Assembly (NCBI GenBank): GCA_944472155.2
Contig: OX235272.1
Coordinates: forward strand, 106,026,020 to 106,090,019
Direction of reading: 5' to 3'
DNA: 64,000 bases
DNA from: Trichobilharzia szidati
Taxonomy: Eukaryota > Platyhelminthes > Trematoda > Strigeidida > Schistosomatidae
Positions 33,130 to 43,639 of the stretch are shown piece by piece. Each line of letters opens with the position of its first letter. The stretch's first letter is position 1. Position numbers and translations under genes: made by a program. The notes under the pieces were generated by a model. It saw only the letters and a list, made by a program, of their open reading frames with translations, was not told the origin of the DNA and searched no databases.

Positions 33130-34640
33130 GCTGACTAGTTAGTTGTCACCTCTCTCTCTCTCTCGATTACGTAAGATTATTCACCATGTTGACTTATTTT
33201 CGATACTACAACCACTGCAAAAGGACACTGAAAATATTGTAAGGAATTCATATGATTTCAAATCCCAAATAGAACACCTAGAAATTGGTAATGAAGACAT
33301 TATGGTAAGCTATGAAATTAACTTATTATATACTAGTATCCCTATTACCGAAAGTCATGATATCATTTCCAGTCTACTAGAATCAGATACAACGCTATCG
33401 TAAAGATGTTCACTGGACACCAGTGAAATAATTATGAAGCTTAAAATTCTGTCTAGAAAGTAATTATTTTACATTCAAAAGGGAATTTATATACACAGAC
33501 AAATGGTGTTGCTATGGGTTCACCAGTCTCCCCAATAGTCGCTGACCTTTTCATGAATAGATTCGAAAATAACATCTTTTCAAGCATACTCACACCTAAT
33601 ATATGGTTAAGATATGTAGATGATGATACTTTTGTAGTGCTAAAACGAGATCTACACAGTTCATTCATCGATAAACTGAACAATCCATCTCCCAACATCC
33701 AGTTCACTTCGGAAGCCGGCAAAATCAAACTTCGGTGAACTACCATTTCTAGACTGCGTAGTTAAGAGTAGGGAAAACGGATATTGCAGTATATATCTAT
33801 ATTCAGAGCAGAGACGTCAGACGATATCAGAAGAGGAGTCCTCAATAAATACAATATCACAATATTCTTCAAAACATCACACACACACACACACTAGAGA
33901 GCAACGTTGTCAGTGTAAAAGACCAAATCCCTTAGGATTCTCAATCTAATTGTGTCTACAAAAACAAAACTCTTACAATGTGATGCGATATACTTCGGAC
34001 GAACCTCATCAGATAGAAATCAAGGTAATCAGAAGAAATGAACACTGTAGAGTGAGTGTCTGTTCAACCACCGAGAAATCCAGTTAGTGAACTAGAAAAG
34101 CTTGAAAAACCATCAGCCATATGTCATCTACACTCTAAGCTATGGAATCAGGTCACGAAATTGATTTTGACAATATTGAAATAATCCCGAAGGATTTCAG
34201 AAATCACAAAGAATATCTAATATATTGAAAGCACTTCGTATCAAAAAGAATCCAAATTGTCTGAGCTGAATAAGAATGATGGAGTAAAACAGAATTTGAC
34301 CTGGTTACAACACCTGCGACGCCCATGAAATGATAAAATCAACACGAATGTGATAACAATTTCATTATGTAAACACACATGCTGTTTTTGTATAATTTTT
34401 TGCGCTTATCAAATCCAACAGTCTACACCTGGTTTTGTTATCTTTACCAAATTGACAACAACGCAAAAATGACTCCATGCTGAGGAACGATGATTAAGTT
34501 GCTATATAATGCAAGCTGAGTGGATTTTGTAAATTCTGGTTTAATAATACTACTAGCTTGATAAAGCTATTAGCAGCATCAGCATTAAATAGCGAAACGT
34601 CAGTACACAAAACTACGATATCGTTTTGTTTTCAATTCAT
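33130..34640 (+). mobile_element. PLE-C, partial element, plus
   Basis: Starts within the RT and runs through a decayed endonuclease to the 3' terminal region. RT pieces lie at 33143-33403 and 33514-33738. The endonuclease region, about 33780-34330, is heavily frameshifted and includes a CA run at 33874-33893. The 3' region has a TTGATAAA segment, a GCTATT/AATAGC stem and GAAA (34558-34597), which looks like a degenerate hammerhead. Its mirror copy is 52090-53790. Confidence 0.75.
33143..33738 (+). pseudogene. Penelope-type reverse transcriptase fragment (PLE-C)
   Basis: First piece (33143-33403): HHVDLFSILQPLQKDTENIV, then VSYEINLLYTSIPI, which is RT motif A with the catalytic Asp replaced by Glu (E in SYEIN). 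The frame then breaks between 33403 and 33513. Second piece (33514-33738): MGSPVSPIVADLFMNRFE (motif B region) and LRYVDDDTFVVL with the YVDD catalytic box at 33613-33624. The fingers domain is absent. It is inactive because of the truncation, the frameshift and the motif A change. Confidence 0.8.
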
Positions 34641-35050
34641 TGGGAAATACAAAAAAAACGTTTATTATTTCCCGTATTGACAATACAACCTCTGACCTTC
34701 ATTGCCAATCAAAACTGCATACATATAAATGCCCTAAATGACTGTATAGCTTTGAAGTCAAGTTAGAAAAAGAGACCCCTCTCCGTTAACTTCTGTGTTC
34801 TTATTAGCTTACATCTCAACAGTGTCAATCAGATACACTGATTACGGGTATTGATATAGGTACCCCGAAGGGATTCAGATAGCCTGTATGGTGTCTCATA
34901 TAATCATAGCTGATATTGTCTGTATACTCAGGGTCGATCGACCAATCGATCAGTAATCGTTTTCTGAACAGAAGACGTATATTACTCTATCAAATTCACA
35001 TATATCAATTACAACTGTCTTATGAATGTTTAGAATTCAGCATAACACTA
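34640..35050. other. No recognisable gene
   Basis: AT-rich sequence with no element I can name. Confidence 0.5.
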
Positions 35051-35096
35051 TTGATTATTATTATTGTTCCCTTGGGTTCCTAGTGGAACATAGGGC
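35051..35096 (-). mobile_element. RTE-B LINE extreme 3' end, split
   Basis: The (ATT)n run and reversed common terminus (CCCTTGGGTTCCTAGTGGAAC) of an RTE-B copy on the minus strand. The copy resumes at 35579 after a family C insertion. The ATAGGGC at 35090-35096 is repeated at 35579-35585. Confidence 0.75.
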
Positions 35097-35578
35097 GGAT
35101 GCCCGGCGCTCTTCACCGGGTTGACTGTCCATTGGATGACAGTCTAGGGGAGATGGATGAACCCTGATTCCAAACCTCCAACGACTGGCGTATGAAGCTC
35201 ACTGGAGCTCACCGGCAGACGTATGGACAAAGGGCTTGTTGGATGTCCTGGATGTTTGGCCCCATTCAAAAAGCCGTATGAACCGAACTCCGGTCACCGG
35301 ATGCCAATGGATAGTGGACTCCCTACTCCACTCCTACTGCCTTGTAGGTCACACTTGGTTGTGTAAAGGCTAGAGCTGCACTCTCAAACAAAAGGCCGAG
35401 CGATTCTGGGGACATCACTCGTACCAAATTCCCATGAAACTTCATGAACTCTCTTACAAACGATAACCCTGTCGCAAAACCTTGCATCAGATCGCCGCGC
35501 CTGGGCAGCGATGATTCGAGATGTTCATGAAGCCGGCTCATCCTCCCGTAGGAGATAGCCGAAGTAAAGTAAGTAAGT
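35097..35578 (+). mobile_element. Family C short element (482 bp) inserted in RTE-B
   Basis: The last 115 bp encode ITLSQNLASDRRAWAAMIRDVHEAG and end GATAGCCGAAGTAAAGTAAGTAAGT, identical in plan to the end of 26280-26762. The first 370 bp are unrelated to that copy. The unit is bounded by a 7-bp repeat, ATAGGGC. It is either an internally deleted LINE (5' UTR joined to 3' end) or a SINE that borrowed a LINE tail. Confidence 0.65.
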
Positions 35579-35895
35579 ATAGGGCTTCAACTACACGTCT
35601 CCACTTGCTTCTGTCTTCTGCTGTACTTTCCATCAGCATCCATGTTAATCCATACTATTTCAACTCCTCTTCACACGATCTCCTCCATGTCACCCTTGGA
35701 CGTCCCACTCGCCGCTTTCCTTTCGGGTTCCACTCGAGCAATGGCCTGACGCGCGATGTCACCCAACAGCCTCCTCAGCGAGTGTCCAATCCATCTCCGA
35801 TTTCTCCTGCATATTTCTTGGGCGATTGGTTCTTGTTTTGTTTGTTCCCATAGTTTCTTGTTGGTGATTCTTTCCGGCCATCTGATCTTCAGTAT
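35579..35895 (-). mobile_element. RTE-B LINE 3' region, continuation
   Basis: Minus-strand continuation of the copy begun at 35051: SKWRRVVEAL-like and GKRRVGRP-like segments (about 35740-35690), then the TNKKLWEQTK and RWPERITN equivalents near 35890-35840. It is 5'-truncated at about 35895. Confidence 0.7.
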
Positions 35896-36004
35896 TGATA
35901 GTGACTGTTAATTTATTAAAGGGTACTCTAGTGTAGTGTGAAGCTTCATTGATTATTACGGATAGGACGTTAATGATATAGGGATAAAACTTGGACACTG
36001 TCGG

Positions 36005-36419
36005 GTGGTAGAGTATAACTTCATTATGGATAAAATTTTACTTTATTTTGATAAAATCACACAGTGTAGTGTGTGCTATATTTACTACTGATGACCACAC
36101 GTTTTGAGCACGAATTATTACTAATCATAATCTGATATCAAGGCATTACTCAAACAACTCACTTTCTTGCTTCATCGTTTATATACATGAGTGAAATTGA
36201 TGACAAGACATTAGAATATAAATCAGTATAAGATAATATACATTCAGAAATAACAATATGAGTGTTATCAGTCAAATACAATCAGAAGGGAAATAAGACG
36301 AGTGTTTTTGTGGTCAAAATAAATAAGTAAGCAGCTTGTTAGAATATTATAATGTATGTGAATTGAAATAGAATTTTAACATTATTTATTATCCTCCTCT
36401 GATTTGACTCGTGGGAATA
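36005..36419 (-). mobile_element. PLE-E 3' tail, split from 39860-40575
   Basis: Minus-strand copy of the PLE-E 3' tail, parallel to 23640-24075. It is interrupted at 36420 by the full-length RTE-A and resumes at 39860. Confidence 0.7.
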
Positions 36420-36431
36420 ATATCTCCCACA
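36420..36431. repeat. Target-site duplication, left copy
   Basis: ATATCTCCCACA, repeated exactly at 39848-39859. The two define the ends of the full-length RTE-A element. Confidence 0.9.
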
Positions 36432-39400
36432 CTTCCACGGTGTGGGCAGCCGGGAAGTAACAATCGCCCTCACACTCCAAAGTGCACGCAAAACCTCTCT
36501 AATCCTCACTCATCTTTGTATCCATCTTCATCTCTATTATCTTGCCTTCCTTCTACCAATGCAACTCCTCTACTTGATGGCCCTTCACCTTCTCTTCAAT
36601 CTGTGTGCACTGATAACGATGGAAGCCAAAAAGCCACCATCGATAGTCTCCTAAAGCCACGCCACCAATTTCATATAGGGGCATTTAACGTTAGGACACT
36701 TTGCCAAATAGGACAACAGGCATCACTAGCCAAGACTCTGGCATCCCGAGCCATTGATGTATGTTGTGTTTCAGAAACACGCATACAAGACCCAAGTGTG
36801 GTTATTCACCTAACCCCACCTGGCCAACAGGATGAATCTGCAAAATTCACCTTGAGGGTGTCAGGAGATGCGACGGCTAGCTCTCGAGGATTAGCTGCCG
36901 TTGGGATAGCTTTAAGTACTAGAGCAGAAAAGACATTACTTGACTGGATCCCGGTAGATAGCCGAATGTGTGCTGTCCGTCTGAACGGATCAGTGAAAAG
37001 GAGAAAGGACTGCACTAGTCGCCGATGCCTTTTCGTAATCTCCGCCTACGCCCCCACTGACTGCAGTTCGGATGAAACGAAGGATGAATTCTACCAAAAG
37101 CTGTCTAGTTTGCTGCGAAAGGCTAAACGCTCAGATATTGTCGTTTTAGCTGGTGACTTTAATGCTCAAATAGGGAAATTGTGTCAATCTGAGAAGAATG
37201 TCGGTGGCACATACGGAATTCCGTGCCTGCGAACCGACAACGGTGACCGTCTCCTACAGTTCTGTTCAGATAGTCATTTGTTTCTTGTAAGCACTAACTT
37301 CAAACACAAGGACAGACACTGTTTGAATTGGCGACCCCCATCATCAAACCAACACTGGACACAAATAGACCACATAGCAATAAGCTGTCGTTGGCGTGGG
37401 TCGGTAGGAGATTGTCGCTCCTTCTGGAACACGTGTGTAGATACCGATCACGCACTGGTCCGCGCTCGTGTGTGCTTACGACTGAACGGACGTAGGAAAC
37501 AGCTGGCGGTAAACCCATCACGTCCCCAGCTCGATCAGGAAACTAAGTCCCTATTTGAGGAAGAACTAGCTAAACACATATCTGAGTTCGACAGCTGCGC
37601 TCACCCTGAAGAAGCCTGGAAGAAAATTCAGTCAGCCATAGACACAGCTGTGAAAGCTGTGAATAAGGTAAATCCAAAGGTGAGTAAAAACCATTGGATT
37701 TCGACTGCCTCATCCGAACTGATAGATGCTAGAAGACTTAATCCGGCGAGCTCCGAATTCAATGAGGAGCGAAAGCTGCACAAAAAGAAACTTACGAAAA
37801 GTCTCCGCAAGGACCGTGAACAGAGGTGGTTGACAAAGGCGAAAGAGATGGAAAAAGCATCGGCGACAGGCAACACCAGACAGCTATTTAAACTTATCAG
37901 GCAAACAGGTGGTTAAAGACAAACGATAAGTGAAATAATCTCTGAGAAAAATGGCACCATAATTAGCTCCCAGGATAGACGTCTGGAGCGCTGGAAAGAA
38001 CACTACGAGGAGCAGTTTAATTGGCCCACATCCACAAATAGCCTGCCGGACATCCAACACCTCCCTGAATGGGATATAGACACAGGTCCTCCGTCCCTAA
38101 CTGAGGTTACTAGACCAGCCACTAATCTGAAGCAAGGCAAAGCAGCGGGACCTGATGGATTGACTCCAGAGGTATTTAAGTACGGAGGCGACAGTTTACT
38201 GTCTGCGTTAACGGAGGTTCTAGGCAGTGTCTGGGAATCAGAGGAAGTCCCATCGGGTTGGTGTAAGTCACTGATCATCCCGATATACAAGAAGGGAGAC
38301 AAGTCTTCTTGTGATAGTCACAGAGGCATTAGCTTGACTAATATAGTATCCAAAATCCTAGGCTCAATAATACTGCGGAGACTAAGTGGTGCTCGGGAGA
38401 CACAAACACGAGAAAACCAGGCAGGTTTTAGGCCAGGTAGAGGGTGTATTGATCACATCTTCACCCTTCGACAGATTCTAGAACATAGGCATTCCTACCG
38501 GCGTCCGACAATCACTATATTTCTTGACCTAAAGGCGGCATTCGATTCTGTCGACCGGGAGGTTCTCTGGCGATGCTTGGCTGTAAAGGGAATGCCGAGA
38601 AAATACATTGCACTGATTAAGGCACTCTACTCGTACTCATCCAGCCAGGTGAGGGCTTATGGCGAGTTGTCATCTGAAGTGGTGACGACTAGTGGCGTCC
38701 GTCAAGGATGCCCATTATCCCCATTTCTATTCAACTTCATCATAGACGTACTAATGGACTTAACCCTAACACACTTCAGCGACTCAGGGATTGACTTGCT
38801 ACCAGGGAAGAATCTCGTTGACTTAGAATATGCAGACGATATAGTCCTTCTAGGCGAGGACTCTAACAAAATGCAGAGTCTACTGAACACCTTGAGCTGC
38901 AATCTAAGAATGTTTGGCATGCGATTCGCCCCTGTAAAATGTAAGATGATGCTGCAGGATTGGACTTCACCGACCCCTAGATTAGAAATAGGAAGTGAAG
39001 TGGTAGAGCACGTTGACCGCTTCAATTACTTGGGAAGTACCATCAGCCCCAACGGGTTGATCGCCGACGAAATCTCAGCACGAATACAGAGGGCTAGGTT
39101 CGCATACGCCAGTTTACGCCGTCTCTGGCGTAGACGCGATATCCGACTATCGACCAAAGGGCGTGTGTACTGCTCAACAGTCCGCTCCGTCCTCTTTTAT
39201 GGCTGTGAGACCTGGCCATTGAGAGCAGAAGACATGAAAAGATTAGCTGTCTTCGATCATAGGTGTCTGCGTTCCATCTCCCGCGTGAAGTGGTATAATA
39301 AGGTGAGCAATATTGAGGTTAGGCGTCGAGTGCTAGGTAAGGCGGGGAAATCAATCGATGAGACTGTGAAATTACATCGACTGAGATGGTTAGGACATGT

Positions 39401-39656
39401 GTTACGTATGCCTAGTCATCGCCTTCCTCGACGGGCAATGTTAGCTGATATAGGGCCAGGCTGGAAAAGAGCTAGCGGCGGTCAAACGAAAACATGGCAC
39501 CAGTCAATGAAATCCACAACAGTTAGTCTAAGCCACGTAGGAAGGTGTAGACTTCCTGGTTGGGGTCCTCGAGATGGTAAAAACCAATGGTTGGAAACAA
39601 TTGGTGACATGGCTCAAAATTGTTCTCAGTGGCGCAGATGCATCCACTCCTTGTGA
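36432..39656 (+). pseudogene. pol: RTE-A pol: EEP endonuclease + reverse transcriptase, one nonsense codon
   Basis: The frame is continuous except for TAA at 37914-37916; the two long open parts, up to 37913 and from 37917, share it. The EEP domain starts near 36678: GAFNVRTL, VSETRI, SAYAPT, LAGDFNAQ (37146-37169), QIDHIAIS and DTDHALV give all expected catalytic residues. The RT follows: PIYKKGD, ENQAGFRPGRG, motif A FLDLKAAFD, motif B SGVRQGCPLSPFLFN, and the YADD box at 38829-38840. A thumb and C-terminal tail (ETWPLRAEDMKRL...WLGHVLRMP...GRCRLPGWG) completes it. No in-frame ATG precedes the endonuclease, so the natural start is unclear. The 57430 copy reads GGKKQ where this one has GG-stop-RQ, which shows the stop is a private mutation. 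The product would nick target DNA and prime reverse transcription. Confidence 0.9.
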
Positions 39657-39847
39657 CTTATGATTTCCGATGAAACTGTTTTGTTCTTCGTTATTACTAC
39701 TCCTTTGTCTCACACCTCTGTTTACTGTCTATATTATGCATTTCTCCTACTTTCTTCTCTTGCTTTGTGTGCTACATGGAGGGAGTGTGGTGACTTGAAC
39801 TGCCGCACATCAGTGCAAAGTTCTATGTCGAAAACAGACAGACAGAC
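36432..39847 (+). mobile_element. RTE-A LINE, near-intact full-length copy (3.4 kb)
   Basis: A 3416-bp insertion bounded by a perfect 12-bp target duplication and ending in a short (CAGA)n tail. It carries one long pol reading frame of about 1070 codons from the 5' edge to the stop at 39654-39656, then about 190 bp of 3' UTR. The layout (EEP endonuclease, RT, no separate ORF1, short repeat tail) fits the RTE clade. SR2-like elements of schistosomes are the obvious comparison. The target is a PLE-E copy whose uninterrupted paralogue is at 23640-24560. Confidence 0.9.
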
Positions 39848-39859
39848 ATATCTCCCACA
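39848..39859. repeat. Target-site duplication, right copy
   Basis: ATATCTCCCACA, partner of 36420-36431. Confidence 0.9.
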
Positions 39860-40575
39860 TCTCTGGTATTTGCGTTGAGTCACTTCTATTGCGCATGCGT
39901 TTTGTTGGGTGTGTAGACTCAATGAACCAGCATTCAGTAATCAATCCCTCTCTATCTCCATCTACTCATATTGATTTTTAGAATTTTGACTCCTACCTAC
40001 CCTATTGTGTGTTAACGTATGCAGTATAATTGCTGAGTCTTTTTCTAAATTACTTATCTTCTCGGGGTCAACCATTCTTACCTTAGCTAAATTCTTATGT
40101 TCTGACAGAATATCTAACCACTCCGGATCTACTAGTTTGACCTAACTCAAAGTGATTGTAAAGTATTTTGTAAATTATATTATTTTGTTTAATTGGGTCA
40201 ACCGGGTCGTTTAGCCTACAGAGCTTGTCCCTGAGTGGGTGAGTTTGTAGGTTTAAATGCCACCACTCTAATTCCCGTTTTATTGGGATCCTATGTAGGG
40301 CGTCGGTGGCATAGCGGTTAGGACGCTCGCCGACCATGCACATGGTTCGGGGTTCGATCCCCGGCCGACACACTCCTTTACCTCGCTAAGCCAGAAATAA
40401 TACTGGTGAAGAGGAAAGGTTGGGCATGAGGCTAGCAACCCCATCCTGTAAAATAAACTGCTACAGAAACTTCAAGCCATTAGCTTGAAGCCCTTTGTTC
40501 CACTGGGGAACGTGAAGGAAAAAAAGTAGGGTGTCAGATGTTCCATCCTTAAATGGTAAAACTGTAGTTTTACGG
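39860..40575 (-). mobile_element. PLE-E 3' portion, continuation, carrying an S3 SINE
   Basis: Continues the PLE-E copy from 36419. It includes the AGTGACTCAACGCAAATACC block (39888-39869 on the minus strand), a degenerate GIY-YIG start (IIYKILYNHFELGQTSRSG from the ORF at 40095-40373, the clearest YIG-like remnant of this family) and the TTTTACCATTTAAGG block near 40560. It is interrupted at 40302-40525 by a plus-strand S3 SINE. Confidence 0.7.
40302..40525 (+). mobile_element. SINE S3, complete copy inserted in PLE-E
   Basis: A tRNA-like head of about 72 bp: acceptor-like CGTCGG pairing with CCGACA, A-box-like GGTGGCATAGCGGTTAGG (40307-40324), B-box GGTTCGATCCC (40353-40363). A 150-bp tail follows with the CTTCAAGCC...GCTTGAAGCC hairpin, ending in a poly-A-like GAAGGAAAAAAA. 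GTAGGG flanks both sides (40296-40301 and 40526-40531) as a short target duplication. The head is too degenerate in the anticodon arm to call a functional tRNA. Confidence 0.8.
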
Positions 40576-41280
40576 ATGCCAAAGTGCAGCTGTTTTCGTC
40601 GTCGAGCAATGTTAACAGAAGAAACCGGCTACAAGTGATCAAAGCATGACTTTAAGCCTTTGACCGTCTCTGTTTGAGGCAGAAAGGGGGGTGTTAGCCT
40701 CCTGGATAGCGTCCGCGAGACACTCAGAATAAGTGGCTGGAAGTGATGTCGTAAAATGCCTCAAAATCCTTCTCAACGGTGCAGATGTTTTCACACTTCT
40801 TATCAAACTACAAATCTATTAAATTTTGCATTACTTTCCGTGTAACTTTGATTTTCACATACGTTCATTCTTAACATGTGTGTGTGTGGTTTTATGAAGT
40901 CTGACAAGTTGAACTACTGCATTTTCAGGCAAGTGTTTACGTCAATGATGATTCAGTCGGGTTCAATTCTCCATCTTCAAGTTAATCAATCAAAGCTACA
41001 TGGATTGTGGCGACTTGAACTGCCGCACATATGTGCAAAGTTCTATGTCGAAAACAGACAGACAGACAGACAATCAATCAAAGGTGCGCAATCCGATGTT
41101 TTTTGTCATATTGACACCCAGTGCGTTTTAGATGACGTATGCAGTTAACAAGAAGAAGGAATGAAATAGAAAGCACAATGACATCAGTCTTATCCTTCTG
41201 AATTTGTTTTTGTTTTATTCAAATTCATATTGTGGCGTGTGCTGCTGATAAGAGAGAGAGAGAGAGTACATTCATAGGTT
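40575..41280 (-). repeat. Segment U, inverted copy of 12110-12715
   Basis: Minus-strand counterpart of 12110-12715. It contains a 76-bp RTE-A insertion (40996-41071) that is absent from the other copy. Confidence 0.65.
40996..41071 (+). mobile_element. RTE-A LINE, 76-bp 3'-terminal insertion
   Basis: Only the last part of the RTE-A 3' UTR and the (CAGA)n tail are present: TACATGGATTGTGGCGACTT through GACAGACAGAC. It is flanked by exact 12-bp copies of AATCAATCAAAG at 40984-40995 and 41072-41083. The empty site is preserved near 12281-12296 on the opposite strand. It is an extreme 5' truncation showing that target-primed retrotransposition needs only the RTE-A 3' end. Confidence 0.9.
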
Positions 41281-41735
41281 GTGCAGCGTTAACCAGCGTT
41301 GCATTCGCTCCGAAATATCATCTGGGACGTCAATAACTCCGACTCTGACTCTTCATCCAATGTTGGGCAGTGCACGACGTAGTAGATTCGTCAGCTTCAC
41401 CACCAACACTAGCGGGTCTCCATCTGGTGTCCCAGCTTTGCGGCACGGGACTACTGCAGCACCAGCAGCTTGTCCGTCGGGCTATCGAACTCTGCTACCA
41501 ACCGTTTAACCAACATCTTCTAGGTCTCCTCCTCACTTAACTGCTCCACACTGTTGTACGCCGCCTTTACTCGACCTCTCAGCAGCGTTGACAGCACAAC
41601 TGTCTTCGCCATCGGGTCATTGACACCAGCCAACTCAGCGACGGCCTCGAAGTCCTGCAAGAAGCTGAGTATGTCTCCTTTCTTGAAAGCAGCTGGCCAT
41701 GGAATCTTCATTGTATGCAGGCAGTAACACTAATT
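41275..41735 (-). pseudogene. gag: LTR-retrotransposon gag-like region, minus
   Basis: The 63-residue ORF at 41711-41520 reads MKIPWPAAFKKGDILSFLQDF then EAVAELAG...LSTLLRGRVKAAYNSVEQLSEEE. This resembles the start of a Gypsy-type capsid domain. The sequence continues, after an in-frame stop and a frame change, into MLVKRLVAEFDS, then LTNLLRRALPN and DVPDDISERMQRW-like residues, to about 41275. The order and spacing match the fragment at 11882-12110. No zinc knuckle, protease or polymerase follows. The identity rests on pattern, not on a search. Confidence 0.55.
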
Positions 41736-41794
41736 GTAACGGTAGAAGACAAGGGAATTTGTAAAGGAATGTTTATTTGGAACTTAGTATCTAT

Positions 41795-42572
41795 CTTTGA
41801 TAGGACTTCGGGTGAACATAGAGAAAACATAGGTGATGAAGATTCCTGGGCAACACCACCAACAGCAACAACAAAAACAGACAACAATCAGCATTAATGG
41901 AAGGAACCTGAAGGAAACAACCTCCTTTACCACCTACGTGGGAAGCGTCGTTTCAATTATATGCAGATGGAACTGATGAGGATATCAAAGCAGCGAGGAT
42001 CGGGAAAGCAAGACAAGCTTTCATTACTCTCAAGTCTGTGTGGAGGTCAACAGCACTCAGCATGAAAATGAAAGTAAGATCCGGATTTTCAACTCCAATG
42101 TGAAGTCAGTCAGTGTACTATACGGATCAGAGACTTGGCGCGTCATAAAGAGCACCTCAAACAAACTACAGACCTTCACCAACAGCTGTCTTCGCTCAAT
42201 ACTCAAGATCAGATGGCCAGAAAAGATCAGCAACAGAGATCTCTGGGAGTGAACCAACGCAGCAGGAACCGATTGTGAAACAAATAGGCAGGAAGAAATG
42301 GAGATGGATTGGCCATACTCTGAGGAAACAAAGCATCAAGTGACATCACTAGACAAGCCATAGCTCGAGTGGAACCCGAAAGGGAAGCGGCGGCGAGTTG
42401 GTCGTCAGTGCAAGGGTGACTTGGAGGAGGTCATGTGAAGAGGAGATGAAAACGTGTGGGCAGACTTGGAGCCAGGTGAAGACTCTAGCAGAGAACCGAA
42501 CGCAATGGAGACGTGGGCGGCTGAAGCCCTATGTTCCTCTAGGAATTAAATGAAATAATAATAATAATAATC
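41795..42572 (+). mobile_element. RTE-B LINE 3' end, longest copy
   Basis: Contains ARIGKARQAFITLKSVWRSTALS-like residues (about 41996-42060) before NVKSVSVLYGSETWRVIKSTSNKLQTFTNSCLRSILKIRWPEKISNRDLWE (ORF 42040-42252). Beyond a stop it has a WIGHTLRK-like stretch (about 42300-42335) and NPKGKRR...RRS segments. It ends with the common GCCCTATGTTCC terminus and a (AAT)n tail (42556-42572). RT palm motifs are missing. A preceding short stretch 41735-41795 is unassigned. Confidence 0.75.
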
Positions 42573-42589
42573 TATCTTTGTGTTCCTTT

Positions 42590-42752
42590 GCACGTCTTCC
42601 ATATTTCTCTGCAAAGCTGTTGTATCGTTTGCTTTCTCTGAATGACATTAAATCTATCTCCCTGCTACTTGATGTTTTTTATGCCAATGAACGTCTCTCC
42701 CTCTATATACTACTGACAAGCCTTATCAGTAGCACACGACACAGGATTATTT
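42590..42752 (+). repeat. Dispersed repeat R, plus copy
   Basis: Counterpart of the minus-strand 4795-5062 repeat, ending TTATCAGTAGCACACG. 42760-43120 otherwise holds CA-rich and C-rich simple sequence and no gene. Confidence 0.45.
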
Positions 42753-43124
42753 ATTCTGATGAAAAGTACACTGTTTTGCAGGTACTTCGTTACTGCTAAT
42801 TCTGCACCCCCACCCCACCCCACCCGTGTACATATGTATGAATAACAACTAGTATACAATGGAATTTAATCACAAGATGGATGACACAAGCAAGCACCCA
42901 TGACAAGTGCGTGTGTGTGTGGGTGGGTGTTAGGGAATAACGACATAGAGAAAAAAACACTGACGGAAGTAAACAATTACACTGTAGGAATAAATTTTTT
43001 TTAAAGTGTAGAAAAGTACAACTACAAAAAAGGAATTCAGTAGTAGCCGTAGACTGACGTAACAAGTTATACCTTTGGGAGGGCGAGTCAATCTATTAAA
43101 CTGGCTGCTAGGAGGACACAAATT

Positions 43125-43545
43125 ACACACATCCAGCTGTCGCCTTCCCTTTTAGCTGATATCGGATTAGGTTGAGAGAGAGAGATACAGTTAGGGGGGG
43201 GAGTAGTCAAATCAAAACATGAAATCCATCCGTGAAGTCTTTGATTGTTGGTCTGTGTAACAAAAGAAGGTGTAGACTGTCATCTGGCTGGACGTTTTTC
43301 AGAAGGCTAAGAACCAATAGCTGGAGACTATTAGTGATACGGCTAAAATCATTCTCAATGACGAAGATGTATTCATCCTTTGAAATATCTCAGATTCATT
43401 AAATTTCCATCAATCCCCCCCCCCCACAAGGTTATTTTCTCCCCTCGTACACTTCCATTGGTGATAATAGTTCCTTGAATGTGAACTGATGCATATCATC
43501 TGTGCAAAGTTCCACATCGAAGACCCAGTCAGTCAGTCACTTATG
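43125..43545 (+). mobile_element. RTE-A LINE 3' end, decayed
   Basis: Shows decayed equivalents of the last pol residues (GDMAQNxSQWRRCIHSL region near 43335-43380). It is then broken by a C-run (43417-43429) and resumes as a 3' terminus with CAGTCAGTCAGTC at 43526-43540. The terminal segment from about 43452 is repeated at 60544, where it begins the duplicated PLE-A block. Confidence 0.6.
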
Positions 43546-43639
43546 GTCTTGACTACAAATAAAGTAGTAAGGAAGAAAGAAACTTACTTTTGCAAAGCAG
43601 ATTTCATCACAAACTATTGAGAAAGAAAAAGACTCTAGT

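Noticed and set aside
40302..40373. A functional tRNA gene
   Set aside because: The A and B boxes and acceptor pairing are good, but the anticodon arm is not convincing. The same head recurs with SINE tails and this copy has a target duplication.
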